The notes: generated by a model not told the origin, from the letters alone. Positions 1 to 13,107 are shown, numbered from the stretch's first letter. The stretch: DNA of 64,000 nucleotides from Spirodela intermedia (GCA_902729315.2 LR746264.1:8525878-8589877), one strand, 5' to 3'. Numbers and translations are program-made.

Positions 1-17
1 CATCTCAAAGTCCACAG

Positions 18-3000
18 GCGTGCAAAAGGTTTTTGTCTTATTTGGAGGAGAAACTTCAGAGCGTCAAGTATCTCTGATGAGTGGAACAAATGTGTGGCTT
101 AACTTACAATCCTTTGATGATGTAATCAATTTTAACTCATGTTGGTCCTACAGCATATTTTTATTCAATATTCTATGCTTTGTATTCCTGTATCTTTGCT
201 TCTGAGGATTCCAATGATATGCTTAGAGTTATTTTTTCTCCTGAAATTTTTACCACACTGTGGATGATTATCTCAGATGTCACCTTTTAAAATTGATTGG
301 TTAGTATGGAATTCAGTTAAGCATATGTATAGGTTAGACCTTAATCTAGATAGACTTCCATGAAGCTTTTCACAAAGCGGAGCTGAGACTTGTGTCTTTC
401 AGGTTGGCAGGAAATGTTTTACATTAACACCATACCGACCTAAAACTAATGAAGACACCTGGTGGCGGCACCATATGTAAATTAATCCCCTTGAGATCCT
501 GTTAGATTCCTGAAAGATAAATGCCCCTCACAAAATGGGATCTTCCATGCTTCAGAGAAATACGCGTCATAGTTGATTTTTATGGGCATTCTTGTTATTT
601 AGCATCCCCTTGAGGTCACTTTGTTGGGATTCCCTTTTTTCTGGTAAGTTCAAGTAGATAGACTAAATAATGATGATTCAGATGTTGTCTGTTATAATGA
701 ATGTTAGGTTTATACCTTCCTTTTGATCGTGCAGCTTCATGAGCTTGATAACCAAATATATCCGAAGAATTCTTTCGATGGACTTTATGTGGTTAATGCA
801 ATGGAATGAATGTCTCTCTTAGTGATGTACTCCATTTATTCCGTTCTTTTTGCTAGTGGTATTTATTAGCATATCTTTCTTCCGAATGTTGTGTTAGCAT
901 GTCCCAATATCTAGAATAAAATCACGTCCAACTATGGTGGTGAGAGTGTCAAACACATCATGATTTACTGCCCTGGTGACCATTATTTTTCTGCTTGTTC
1001 GTTGTTCCCTTTTTATTGTTAATTCACTTTATTAAGTTCTCTAAATTTCAGCTTGATGTCACCCCATGTTTGCTTGCTCCAGCGAATGGATATTTTTGTA
1101 AAGGTGACAAAAATGAAGTAAATAACTCAATTCCCATGGTCGTTTGGTCTTTACCGTAAGTGTCATTTCACATCTTCAATCACCGATTACTTTCTTCAGT
1201 TCATTCACTCATAGTTATGTTTTTCTTTTTCTTCTCCTATTATAATACATTTATAATTCCTTTTTTGCATATCGCGTGAAGTTTATTTGTATTTCACTAG
1301 CTGAATTAAAAAAAATTAAATTGAAGCTTTGGGTACTGGATTGCACCACATAAAACTATAAATCATATATAATGAAAAAGGTAGGGCTACAACATTTCAA
1401 TCCATATTGTCTCAAAGTTTCCTCAATGAAGAAACTGGGTAACTTGTTTTCCTATTTTAGCAAGCGGTCTGCATCATGAAAGATCAGTACCTTATGATTA
1501 TAGGTAGGCAATCAATGTTCTGACATGTTCTATAGATTTTCCTTTTTTCAGGCTTTACATTATTGAGAATTGTGTAAGAAACTATAGATATGGCTTCTTT
1601 TCTCTTCAAATATTTGATTGTGTATATCTTATAATCATTTGGGTTGCCACTTGTAACCAGACCCATTTTTTGTTGTAGCAGTTATTCTATTGTTCTACGT
1701 CATACGACAGAAGAAGTGTTTGCTGCTTGTCTTGAAGCAATTGAACCAGCTAGGGCTGCATTTGGATCCCGTTTACGTGGCCAAGTGATGTCTGAACTTG
1801 AGGAAGGTCTAAAGAAACATGGCTGGTTTTCAGGCTTTGACATATATGATGATCTTCCCAAGAAAGTTCCACTGGATGAATGGATTAGACAAGTGAAGGA
1901 TGCTGATGCAGTTGTGTTTATTGCAGGTTAAGATCCTCAATCAGTTGCATTTATCTAATGGACACAGTGACAAAATTGTTTACCTAATGGACATACCTGC
2001 TAATAGTGAATGGTCATAAATGTGATCAAGTTTATGGATCCGAATAATATCATCTTGATATGTCGTTCGTGGTAAAACAAGTTTGTCATTATTATTGTGC
2101 ATCTAGATCTTCAAAGGGCACATAAATAAAATATACTTCAGAAATTTTGTAAATTGGTATTACGTGTCCTGTTTTAGTGTTTTTGGCAGCACCAAAGCTA
2201 GTTGCTGCTCAAAGATAGTCTTTGACATCTGTGGTTAACAATATTTTGCTTTATAGTTGTCATCGGATGGGATTCTCTTATCAACCTTTGCTTCAGCACG
2301 GTGCGATATTTATGCTGGTATCCAACCTATTTGGTCTTGGATTTGTTGTATCCGATCTGATTCTTGAGGGAGCTTTGAGCCGTACCTGGCCAGCCACTGA
2401 ATTGGGAAATCCAATGTGATCCAGATAGGGATCACGATCCTAATTTTGATCATCAAAGGCCAATGAGGCCATCAAATCTGGATGAATTTTTTTAGGAGAA
2501 GACATGCATCAAACTTGCATTAATAAAACATCAGATTTTAGCTATCTTTTGAATCCATTTGAAATAAATGGAGAACTATCTATTTTGAGAGGTTTTGATT
2601 ATGTTTTCATTCAGTGTCTCTCTCCAACTTTCTCATATTAACATTCGGGTATAATTATGTTTCTTTTTAAATAGTTGCTTATAATTCTGTGCTTCTTTCT
2701 GTATTCTTTTCTATTTGAATTTGGTTACTACAGTTCATGGTGGCATTGGTGAGAATGGGAGGCTTCAGTCTGTGTTAGAATCTTCAGGAGTTCCATATAC
2801 TGGTAAAATGGCTTTTGTTCAGTTTTCATGAGGAAATATATTTCATCGGTTGCATGACACGCTTTTCTTTTTTATGCAGGTCCTGGGCCCATGGCTTCGA
2901 AAACATGTATTGATAAAGTGGCAACATCACTGTCTCTCGAGCATGTATGTTGAGCGCCATAATCGTCAATTATTTAGATTTTTACTTTGAATCGAACCTG

Positions 3001-6000
3001 TGATTTTTTGCAATGTACTAGCCTCTGATCAAATGTTTGTACCGTCATATTTTCAGAATCTTCTTGGTTTTGAACTGTAAAGCCTAGTTCATCAATTTTG
3101 GATGGACGTTGTTTCGGACTAACTTTTTTCAATGACAAAATATTTCTGTTTTGGACTAGTATTTTATTTTCTATATTGGATCTAAGTTTTTTATATGGAT
3201 AATGTTGAAAACTTTAAATTAGTTATTTTACCTGAAGACCTTTGATCAAGAAGACTGCTTCATCTTAGTCCAGATTGTAGCTTCCTTTGTAGACTTTTTT
3301 GAGAGAATACGGAAAGAACATTGTGCACCATATTCTTCCTTTTTAAAAAATTTAATGTATTTTCTGTTGCGTGCACCTCCAAGAAAAACTTTGCTGCTTC
3401 AGTTGGTGTAAATCTAAAACATTAGGAAGAAATACAATCGCTTGTTGAATTGGTTCATTCAGCACTAATCGCGTCTCCTGTGATTAGAGTAATCTGACTC
3501 CATGGAGGAAATGCAATTCTAGTTGAACTCTTATTGTTGTTGACTGGAAGAGGGGGTAAAGAGAGAAGAAGGGAGTATATGTTCTTTTTGGTAAAAATAA
3601 TCTCAAATATTTATGAACCTGCTTTAAAGTGAATAACTATTCAATCAATACTTGTCTAGAATAGTATACTATATAGCGCTTAGAGACATTTCTTAAAATG
3701 TTCTTGTGATGTATGCAATCAATCAATCCAGTAAGTACCCAAATGTGACATCAAATTTTACTTTTCTAATGTGTCAAATAGAATTTCTGCCTGCAAAATT
3801 TTGATTTTTCTATACTCGACTTGATAAACTGACGCTGAAGTAGGATCATCCTTGATCACCGTTCTCTGTCTTTATCATTTTCAGTGATACTTTTGTATTT
3901 ATTCTAACTAATCCGAGGGTTGCAGTTAAAATCATCTGGGGTGCTTACTATCCCAAAGGTTGTCCTGAGTACAGAAAAGCTATCAGATGAACTAATAGTT
4001 GATACTTGGCATAAGCTGACGAGAGAACTTCAGTGTAGCACTCTCTGTGTCAAGCCAGCTCGAGATGGATGCTCCACTGGAGTGGCCAGGCTATGGTGTG
4101 ATGAACACTCCATCCAGTTTATGTTCTGTATCCTATGCTGATTATGCTACCATTTTCTAGTTTTAATGATGTCGTTTTTGTAGCTCTGCTGAGGATCTCT
4201 CTGTGTATGCAAAGGCAGTTACTGGTCATCTTTTGCGGCTTCCGGCTAATAGTCTGTCGAAGGTCAGATGCCTTAGACGACCCCCTAGAGAGCCTATTTT
4301 ATTACTTATTGGATATCATCTTCTTCCATAGACTACCTGCTAACCTGCATCTTCGGTTTCAGTTCTTCAATAGGAACGAGTTTGTGTGAATAATCGACTA
4401 CCCAATTCTTTTAAGAAAACATGTGTAGAACTGTTGCCTTTTTGCATTTGTCTGTGTATGGGATAGTATCCTGAGAAGCTGAAGTCTTCTTAAGCGGCGA
4501 AGCATTGCTTTCTTTTTGATTCATTATTGGCTTTACTATATGCACGATTTGATGTTTTATTTTATCACTCCTTAGACTGTTTTGCTGTCTTATTGCTTAA
4601 TCGGATTCTGATGTTATTCGAGTAGGCACATGGAGTAATTGAAATGCCCAGCCCTCCTCCAAAGACATTTATTCTCGAACCCTTTGTTGAAACGGATGAA
4701 ATACATTTTTCGTGTGAGGGTGGTGATTCACAACAACTTATTTGGAAAGGAGAGAGTGAATGGGTTGAGGTTACAGTTGGTATCATGGGCAAGCTAGGAG
4801 AGGTACACTCCTTCAATCCTAGCATTACAGTTAAGGAAACCAGTGACATCTTGTCACTCGAGGAGAAATTTCAAGGTATGTTATATCGGTTGTTTAACCA
4901 CGGTAGTCACAGTGGCTAAATTTTCAAATATTAGTATCATTGAGTTTATATTGTGTAAACTTTCAAATATTATAAACCATAATGAGCATCATTTGTCGCT
5001 TGTTGCTTCCTTGGCTTTGTAGAAAAGACAATAATCAAAGTATTTAATGGATGCCATTGCTATTACCAAAGTTTCTGGTTTTGCTGATTAAAATGGTTTC
5101 AAACCCAAGAACTGAATGCTATGCTAAAATGTATGATACTTCTGGAAATACACTAGCGGCATTACACTCTAAAAAGAAACTGTTGCAATAACAGAAAATA
5201 GAATAAATAGAGAAAAGGAATAGAATGATTCCTTTATTAGCTATATTACCACCCTAAATATCATAATGGATCAAATGTAATTGATTTTTATTCGATGATG
5301 ATGAAATGAAGAAATAATTTAATACCAGACATGTTATTTAACCGAAAAATATTATTATGCGTAACGTGCTAATTTGGAGAAAACAAGAGTAGAGATATGT
5401 TGGGAGCAAAGAGAATTTACAGTCTAGAAGAGTGGCGGGACAAAAAGCTCAATCAAAATAACTTTATCTGGAAAACAATACTAAATGATTCGAAATTGCA
5501 GGATTCCCAAACACAGAACCTCTCACATTTACATCCGATTTTCAACCGAGCTTTGTGCTTCTGATTGGAAACTCCATGGTTTTAGGGTTTCACACATTGC
5601 GAGCCACTAGAATGATAACTTAGCCACGTGCTTGACATTTCTATCATCATGGAAGATAATGGGTCTTCATTTTATTTTCCTTTTCGTTTCACTATCCATC
5701 TATTTTCTTGTTTTCCCCATTTTAACCCCACTCCTGTGCTAGGGTAAGAAGAAATAGAAAAGATATTTAAGAGATTTGGTAGTAAAACCTTGTTTGGAGT
5801 TTTTTCCTTAACCTCTAAAATTTTCATTCACGCTGTCTTTTAGGTTTTGATTTTCTTACTGGCTTATTTATAAATTATGTCAGATCATTGTATTGTGTTT
5901 ACGGCTGGTTGCCATAATCTGAGGAAAAACTGTTAGTTCGTATGAGTATGATGTAAAAATCTACCCAAAAGAAGAGCGGAATCTACTTTTCTGCTCCATC

Positions 6001-7113
6001 AATGTGTATTGACTTTCATTCCTATAGATGCTTAGCAGGGTGGCAATAATGATAAATAATAATGACGAGAGGTCTCGATCTCGAAAACATGCCAGGTGCT
6101 TTTTAGCTGCTTATTTCATAAAATCTGCCTTCTTTTTTTTTGCATCTATGTGAAAATGAAGATTTTCCATTAATTTAGTTGATTTTAACATTTAAGAGAT
6201 TTTTTTTTAACTTTAAAACATATATAACAGGTGGAACTGGCATCAATTTGACACCACCTCCAAGGGCCATCATTAAGTACGTTGATCTCAGCCTCCTCTC
6301 ATTTTATTACTAGTATAGCTGAGTATTATTTCTTGTGAATCGTTCAAAGAGATAATTTCCTCAACTTTTAAATTCTCCTTTTTCCACTTTCACGTAGAAC
6401 AACTGTTGAATCTTTCCCAGAGTGTTGGCACGTTGTTCGAAGTCACATATCTTGTGGTATTAATTTCCCATTTATGGCCCTGAATTTTTGTCTTTGTCCA
6501 AAGTTTTCCTATCTTTTGATTGTAAAATAAATGGATTCGGATGCCTCTTATCATGGAAAGTATTCTTCTGAATACTATCTCTGGAATTACCGCTGCTGGG
6601 TTGCTTAAATTAAACATGGGAAATTTTCGGCTTTCTATTATATTATATCATTTATTTTCTTCAGAAAATCAAATACCGCGTAATTTCTAATTTCTGAGAT
6701 AATTCAAACTTTTTTTAAGAAATAACGGCTAAAAGAGTTGCTCGAATGTGCTAGTTATTTGAACAAGACAAAGGTTCATGATATTTATCGGTACATATCA
6801 TCAGTCAGAAGGCCTGAGTTGTCTTGGTTTTTGTTCATGAAAGCAAAGACCTTGAATATAGTTGACCATTTTTAAAAAAATGTGTTGTTCTTTTTTGGCT
6901 GACTTTCTGCTCGGGCAAACTGTCAATGGGTTTTGCCTTCTACCCAGTGAAGCTGCACTCCAAAGATGTAAGCAGAGAATCGAAATGATTGCGAACACTC
7001 TGAGGCTTGAGGGCATCTCACGCATCGATGCATTCGTGAATGTGCGCACTGGGGAGGTAATCTGACCTTTTAGATCCCCTCTCAAGGGGGACACCGAACC
7101 AACCACCTCTCTC

Positions 7114-7154
<41 letters not shown>

Positions 7155-7497
7155 GGATCGTATGGGCAGTCCAGAAAATGGTTGAAGATGGTCCTAAAGG
7201 TTTTTCCTTTTTTCTTCCAGGTCATGGTGATAGAAGCAAACACTGTACCTGGGATGACCCCTTCTACAGTGTTAATTCACCAGGTGATGAAGAGATCCCA
7301 TCTTGACCACATGCTGGGCCTTCAAATCTTTCATCTTCCGACCGCCTAATAGTTTCAAAATTGTTCAGGCACTTGCAGAGGATCCTCCGATATATCCCCG
7401 CGAGTTCTTCAGAATGATCCTTGACTTGGGTCTACAGAGATCCAAGCAGCTGAGCAGCCAAGGTACTGTTAAAGCTCCCGTTTGGGAGGACGCCTGA
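18..7497 (+). CDS. D-alanine--D-alanine ligase family protein, 3' part (partial at window start)
   Basis: ATP-grasp ligase family that in bacteria joins two D-Ala residues; plant members are usually predicted plastidial. Exons read as 18-121, 1052-1155, 1682-1926, 2734-2802, 2880-2944, 3926-4095, 4184-4262, 4626-4875, 6231-6276, 6948-7056, 7221-7283, 7369-7497; all junctions are GT-AG and keep one frame of 476 codons to the TGA. The visible part begins with VFVLFGGETSERQVSL, the usual start of a ligase module, and continues through HGGIGENG, the GPGPMASKTCIDK segment, VKPARDGCSTGV, the EPFVETDE segment and a C-terminal EANTVPGMTPST metal/ATP motif. From memory, plant homologues carry two tandem ligase modules; a splice acceptor at 15-17 shows that coding sequence continues upstream, so this is probably the second module. 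The metal motif reads EANT where EVNT or EINT is usual. Family assignment is firm; activity is inferred. Confidence 0.93.
7116..7152. repeat. TATC tetranucleotide microsatellite
   Basis: About nine uninterrupted copies of TATC/TCTA preceded by a short CT run, inside the intron between the tenth and eleventh visible ligase exons. Confidence 0.95.
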
Positions 7498-8127
7498 TGT
7501 CTGATGTACTTAGGGTTCTTTGGCCGAGGAATGGCACGAGAGGAAAACCTTCTCTTCTGAAAATCCATGATCGGCCACGCATAGATTCCCATAAATAGAA
7601 GTTGCTTGTGTTCCAACAAATCTCGCTGTTATCCTGTGAATTCTGCTTGATCTGTAGAGGCATCAAGGTGGGTTTGCTACGATTCGTCGATGGATTATTG
7701 GTCATGGGGCTTGCTCTGGCCGTGGAGGCTTCTGACTATGCTTTTGGGGTGACTTCCGTCCGGGGAGAAGGGAGACATCTGCTCAAGGAAGATGTTTTGG
7801 TCGTTGACTTCCTTGAAAGCTGATGATGCGATCTTTAACAATAAAAAAGTCATTTTTGCCAACGTGAAATCCGACAGCTACGATCAGAAGAGAGTAAAGA
7901 ATGGCGGCGGAGAGGGGCTTGGCAAAAGGATACCCAGAAAAACATCGATGATGCGCTGGTATTGTGGTGGGGGGGTTAAATCCAACACCGCGTTATTCCG
8001 GAAAATGGCGTCATTTCTGGCACGGTCAACGGATGAAGGCTGCGACGGCAGGCTAGTGGACAACGGCTGGTCTGGACCGGCGGCTAGAAAAATCTTGCAG
8101 TTGGGTCACGTGGCTTACGCCGATTGG
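7498..8127. other. Ligase 3' UTR and intergenic region
   Basis: Follows the ligase stop codon. The first few hundred bases should be 3' UTR. Open frames here are uninterrupted only by chance and match nothing I recognise; a G run lies near 7968-7975. Confidence 0.5.
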
Positions 8128-8134
8128 TATAAAC
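8128..8134 (+). promoter_or_regulatory. Candidate TATA box of the PLAC8/DUF2985 gene
   Basis: TATAAAC following CGATTGG. It is the best TATA match upstream of the next gene and would imply transcription from about 8160 with a long, probably spliced leader. Placement is inference. Confidence 0.4.
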
Positions 8135-9478
8135 GGGAAGCTTCTCCCCCACCGTCTTCGCCACCCTTATGCGCTGCCTCCTGTTCAAGACCAGTTTTCG
8201 CCGAATCACTACGCGGGCGACCGTCTGGTCTAAAAGGTAGGCTGTTGACAATCTGTGGAAATTCTGCAGGGCCGTTAACCTTCACGAGGTTCTACCCGCG
8301 TTCGGCTGTGGTGTTTTCCGCACCCCCCGCCCCCCTCGTCGGAATTTCTTGCTTCCTGGTGAAACGAAGCGCGAAGATTCCGAAGAGAACGGCGAACTTA
8401 AAGCCAGGGGCGTGGCGTCGGGGCCTGAGTTGAGGGAATCTTGGTTAGGAACTTGTTTCTTCCCGTCTGTCTGGTTTCCTCTTTTCGATCGATTGGACCG
8501 CGGATTCCTTCTCCCAGCCCTCTCGACGCGAGACGCGGGGTTCTAATTCGATGCTAAGGACCTCCGACGCTGTTCACTTGGTTGGTTAGAGAGCTTCGTT
8601 CTTGTGCTGATTATCGGGTAAGGCTTCATCGCCATGGGTGGATTTGATTTCTGCTAGAACTCGAAGAGGTGGTGATTGTGGCCGATGTGTCGTGTGGGAA
8701 GTCCGATCAGTGTTTCTTCCCATCCATTCATGATGCTTTAGAAAGGGTTTCCGCGAGTTCCGATCGATCAAGCATTACGAGTCTGCTCTCCGTTGGTTTT
8801 TGTGTAGGCTACTCCTTTTCGGTCCGCGGTTTCATTAGGTAAGGTACTATCGACCTTAGAGTTGAACAAGAACGACTCCATGTGTCGTCGCCTTCCCCTA
8901 TCTGCCTTCCGTCAATGTGGTAATGAGATTCTTGGCTCTCTGTCGCAGCGCGTTGCCATAATATTATCGTAGTTTGTTTGACTCACCTGTACAATCCTCA
9001 CAATTTCTTCATTCTAAGTCAATGGCGTTTCAGATCTCCGGGGATTTTGCGTCATAAAAACCTTTCCCCCTCTCCTCTCGAGTACTCGTGTGGATCTGAG
9101 CCCTGATAACGACGATTTTAAGAGTGTTCTAATCCTTCTCTGTCGCTTTTATCCTCCATGGCCGTGTGCTGGAGGTTCTGTCTTCATACCGAAACCTCTC
9201 CTTCGTTCATTCATGTCAACTGGTTTTACCTGGTTCTGTTATCAACCCATTCAATGGGAGACACATAAAATTCTTCACATGGATGATCAAAGATTTATCA
9301 AGATTCTGATATTTAAGCGTGTGCAGGACAAACCCATCACTGGATTATGGAGCTCGGCAATCAGAAATACTGGTGCAGCATCTCAGAACTATCCGTTTTC
9401 CAGGATCATCATAGAAGCTGTTGACCAAATCCGGTTAACTTTCGAGAAGCACAAATCTGTGAGAGCTTCAACCAGGGA
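8135..9478 (+). other. Probable 5' leader with intron(s) of the PLAC8/DUF2985 gene
   Basis: There is no conserved coding sequence. Plausible donors lie at 8236 (AG|gtaggc) and 8839 (TTAG|gtaagg), with a good acceptor at 9326-9328 (GTGTGCAG|GAC), so the leader is probably spliced. A reading frame across 9090-9563 begins with GTG, overlaps the start of the real gene, and looks spurious. Confidence 0.4.
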
Positions 9479-11236
9479 ATGGCTTCCAATGGTGATGCAA
9501 AGTCTAAGACCGAGATTAGGGAAGAAGGAGGGTCAGGAGCTGCTTCAAGCACCTATGATTTGAAAGATCAAATCCCTCTCTACATTAGCTCATCACAAAG
9601 GGGGCTATTGGACGAAAAAGATCACAGGAATAGATTCATTGGCATTTTTGATGGGTTTAATGTTAAGTCCGGATTTAGTAAGTTTGGACACAGGGCCGGA
9701 TTATCCTCGCCTTCTGCTAAGTTTCGCCAATTCACTGAGGGAAGGGAAGAGATATCTAGATCAGTTGCTTCCCCTGCCATTCTGGCTTCTCCGCTGCACA
9801 GTCAGACATCGGCCGACAGCAAAATCAACTGGGGTTCGCTGAAGGCAATCTGCAAGGAGTGGATCAGAAATCCCATGAACATCGCTCTGTTTGTTTGGAT
9901 CCTTTGTGTCGCAGTGTCCGGTGCCATACTGTTCATGGTCATGACTGGGATGTTGAACGCCGTCTTGCCCAAGAAATCTCAGCGGGACACCTGGTTTGAA
10001 GTCAACAACCAGATCTTGAATGCCCTGTTTACCCTCATGTGCCTCTACCAACACCCCAAACGGTTCCACCACCTGGTACTTCTCTGCAGATTCGGACCGG
10101 ATGATGTTGTCAGGCTTAGAAAAATATACTGCAAGAATGGAACTTATAAGCCCCACGAATGGGTACATATGATGATCGTCGTGGGTTTTCTCCACATCAA
10201 CTGTTTTGCTCAGTACGCCCTCTGTGGTCTCAATCTGGGTTACCCCCGATCCAGAAGACCCGCCATTGGCGTTGGGCTGTGCGTCTCTGTCGCAATTGCG
10301 GCGCCCGTATTTGCTAGCTTGTACAACATGCTGAGCCCTCTTGGCAAGGAATATGAAACCGACGTTGACCAGGAGGCGGGGGATCAGACGGCCGCCGCCG
10401 CCGCCACCACCACCGAGCAGAGTCGGCCGCCATTACTGCGAGTGAAGTCGTTGGCGAAGAGGTACTCCTTTGTCTTGAGGGATGATCAGCAGAGGATACC
10501 CGAGAGCAACCCGAAGTGGGTGGGTGGACTCTTTGATCTGTGGGATGACATCTCTGTGGCATACCTCTCCATGTTCTGTGGGTTCTGCGTCTTCGGATGG
10601 AACATGGACAGGCTGGGCTTCGGGAACATGTACGTCCACATTGCCACCTTCCTCCTGCTTTGCATGGCTCCCTTCTGGATCTTCAACCTGGCGGCCATCA
10701 ACATCGACAACGAAGTTATCAGGGAAACGCTGGGCATCACGGGCATCATCCTCTGCGTGCTCGGGCTGCTCTACGGGGGCTTTTGGAGAATTCGGATGAG
10801 GAAGAGGTTCAATCTCCCTGGGAACACCTTCTGCTGCGGCAATGCATCGGTGACCGACTGCTTCCAGTGGCTCTGCTGCTGCTCTTGCTCTCTCGCCCAG
10901 GAGGTGAGGACGGCGGACTTCTATGAGATGGTTGAGGATCGGTTCTATCTGAGACGAGCAGAAGGCGATGGCTCACTGTCTCCTCTGCCGCGAGAGGATG
11001 GCCTGCCGCTGTTCCAGTCTGCTCCCAGCTCCCCCTACCGGGGTAATGGCAGCCCATCATCAGTTTTCAGGATGGTTTCTTCCCCAAGTCCAAGCAGATT
11101 TGCAGACATGTATGCTTCCCATGGTCGGCTGAAGTCTACTCTAGAGGAGGAAGTTGAGTCTGGGAGTGGGGATGGGCACCCGATGGCACCGCCTGTTTCT
11201 TCGGCGATGGAGAAAGACGACGGAAAGAGGCCATGA
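9479..11236 (+). CDS. DUF2985/PLAC8 cysteine-rich membrane protein, single coding exon
   Basis: 585 residues from an ATG, with no intron in the coding region. Residues 1-120 are polar and poorly conserved. A hydrophobic segment near 135-160 opens the DUF2985 region, which includes KPHEWVHMMIVVGFLHINCF and an AIGVGLCVSVAIAAPV segment. A low-complexity Ala/Thr linker near 305-315 follows. The PLAC8 domain occupies roughly 345-490, with two hydrophobic segments and the diagnostic CCGNASVTDCFQWLCC...CSLAQEVRT cysteine block. The tail is Ser/Pro-rich. PLAC8-type proteins are membrane-associated and have been linked to organ-size control and metal or calcium transport, but members with DUF2985 have no settled function. 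The domain call is firm; localisation is inferred. Confidence 0.92.
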   Translation: MASNGDAKSKTEIREEGGSGAASSTYDLKDQIPLYISSSQRGLLDEKDHRNRFIGIFDGFNVKSGFSKFGHRAGLSSPSAKFRQFTEGREEISRSVASPAILASPLHSQTSADSKINWGSLKAICKEWIRNPMNIALFVWILCVAVSGAILFMVMTGMLNAVLPKKSQRDTWFEVNNQILNALFTLMCLYQHPKRFHHLVLLCRFGPDDVVRLRKIYCKNGTYKPHEWVHMMIVVGFLHINCFAQYALCGLNLGYPRSRRPAIGVGLCVSVAIAAPVFASLYNMLSPLGKEYETDVDQEAGDQTAAAAATTTEQSRPPLLRVKSLAKRYSFVLRDDQQRIPESNPKWVGGLFDLWDDISVAYLSMFCGFCVFGWNMDRLGFGNMYVHIATFLLLCMAPFWIFNLAAINIDNEVIRETLGITGIILCVLGLLYGGFWRIRMRKRFNLPGNTFCCGNASVTDCFQWLCCCSCSLAQEVRTADFYEMVEDRFYLRRAEGDGSLSPLPREDGLPLFQSAPSSPYRGNGSPSSVFRMVSSPSPSRFADMYASHGRLKSTLEEEVESGSGDGHPMAPPVSSAMEKDDGKRP

Positions 11237-11626
11237 AAACCCCGGATTTACGCTGATCGCATGCTGCCATGAAAATTCTTGCGGATTTCCCGGTATGATG
11301 TGTATATAATCCCAAGTTTTTTTTTTCTGGTTTTCGTTTTCTAAAGATAATTTGAGGTGCTACTATTCTTTCACTTGGTGCTTTCTTCGGCATCAAATCC
11401 TCTCTCGAACCATTTCGTGTCCGACTCATGGAGGGCATCAAGCTATGTGTGAGTTCAAACTTGGAGAATGTTCTTAGTTCTTGTCCCAGATTTTCCAATT
11501 CCTTTTGCACGGATGTCTCAAATCTTATCATCATAGTATGTGAACCGACTCCATTCATGGACAACTGGTTTTTAGTGGTGGCGAACAGTGCTCATGATGA
11601 CCTCTCTCTCTCTCTCCCCCTCCCTC

Positions 11627-11662
<36 letters not shown>

Positions 11663-13107
11663 CCTCTCCCTCTCCCTCTCCCTCCCTCTCTCTCTCTCCC
11701 TCCCTCTCTCTCTCTCTCTCCCCCCCTCCCTCTCTCCCGCTCTCTTCTCCCCCTCCCTCTCTCCCGCTCTCTTCTCCCCCTCCCTCTCTCCCGCTCTCTC
11801 TCCCCCTCCCTCTCTCCCGCTCTCTTCTCCCCCTCCCTCTCTCCCGCTCTCTCTCCCCCTCCCTCTCTCTCTCTATGTATCTATGTATCTATGTATCTAT
11901 CTATTCACATATATATCCATATATCTATCTACCCATCGGTCTACCTGTCTTTAATTGCACTGATGGGGGCGTGCCATGTCTTCTAACATGAGTGAAAATA
12001 TTTCCAGGGGGAACTGTTTCGTGGGGATTCCAGTGTGAAGCAGTGCAGATGTGCACGGCCCCAAACTCGGAGGAGATATCCCTCGTCCGAGGAGTGCCCC
12101 ACCAGTCCGAGGATCCCCCTCACGCGTCTGAAATTGCGGCGCGACGTGGCTGGCGCTCTTTCTTGCCCACCACCCAGCCGCGTACGATGAAGTAAAGAAG
12201 CATATGATAAGCAACAGCCTGCGTCTAGAAAATCCAATCTCTTCTTCTGATGGAGTAAGTACTAAAGTTAAGACAAATCTAGAGCGAGAAAGAGATAGAG
12301 ATATATAGAGAGAGAGAGAGATTATCCGATGCTGGTAGAGTGCGGGGTGACGAGCCGTGAAGCCAGAGCCACGTTGTTAATCCACTGAGATTGACGGTGC
12401 AGAGTGGAAGCTCCGGCGGAGCGCATCACTCGGGCAAGGGGATCTCAACAGCGTTGACTTAAATCTCAAAAGGATGTCGGAATTTGATGTTCTAAGCTTG
12501 AATGGCCTTCTCCACGTCGTCGTCCCAAAACCGTCCATCCCAAAAATAGCCATCTACCTCTTCTCATAATGAACACCAGGTCATTCGGCGCCGGGAGGAA
12601 ATGACACGTAGATCATGCAGCTTAGCCATTATTGGCCAGACCGTCGCGTTGACGTACACGAGTCCCTTGCTCATCGGGGGATGACGTGTCGCTGCCTGAG
12701 CCACCCAGGACTATCAATGATTGATGATCCACCAGAGTCATCTTTGGCTTCTCCGCGGGACACGTGAACGGGCTTAGCAACCCGCCGGCGCCTTCCTCAC
12801 ATATGGCGCTCTCATATGACTCGACCTCTTTGTTATCCGATCAGCGGTTGCGCCAGTCAGGAAATGATATTCCCACCCCGCACTTCGCGATCATCCATCA
12901 ATCGGATGGTAGCGAGAAGAAGTCGTCGTGGACGACAGATAGGCGGTGGGAGGTTGGGACCGAATCTGGGGCGTGAAAGTAGCACAAGCCAGCTTATCAC
13001 ACGGCTGCGGTCAACGTCGGCAGCTTGACTATCGATGATCGCAATACCGCCACGTCACCGCCCTCGTCCTCCGAACCTTGTCCTATTCGAGCGATGCAAC
13101 CTCGGCC
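11237..13107. other. Intergenic region between PLAC8 and WUN1-like genes
   Basis: It holds the PLAC8 3' UTR, the long CT tract (annotated separately) followed by TATG/TATC repeats to about 11930, a GA tract at about 12305-12321, and the upstream region of the WUN1-like gene. A G-box core CACGTG lies at 12761-12766 and an ACGTGTC motif in the 12680s. No convincing gene; short ORFs at 11950-12240 are unrecognised. Confidence 0.5.
11602..11874. repeat. CT-rich tract with embedded ~27-bp minisatellite
   Basis: About 270 bases with almost no purines on the + strand. In the second half, CCCGC recurs at 11736, 11763, 11790, 11816 and 11843 (spacings 27, 27, 26, 27), so a minisatellite unit has arisen within the CT tract. 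Open frames across it (Ser/Leu/Pro only) are artefacts. Confidence 0.93.

Noticed and set aside
7792-8433. 213-codon open frame before the PLAC8 gene
   Set aside because: Crosses the candidate TATA box and has no recognisable domain or protein-like composition.
9090-9563. 157-codon open frame overlapping the PLAC8 start
   Set aside because: Begins with GTG, spans a probable splice acceptor in the leader and matches no family.
11428-11991. 187- and 132-codon Ser/Leu/Pro-only open frames
   Set aside because: They are produced by the CT tract; no domain, no conserved start, and both frames are open for the same reason.
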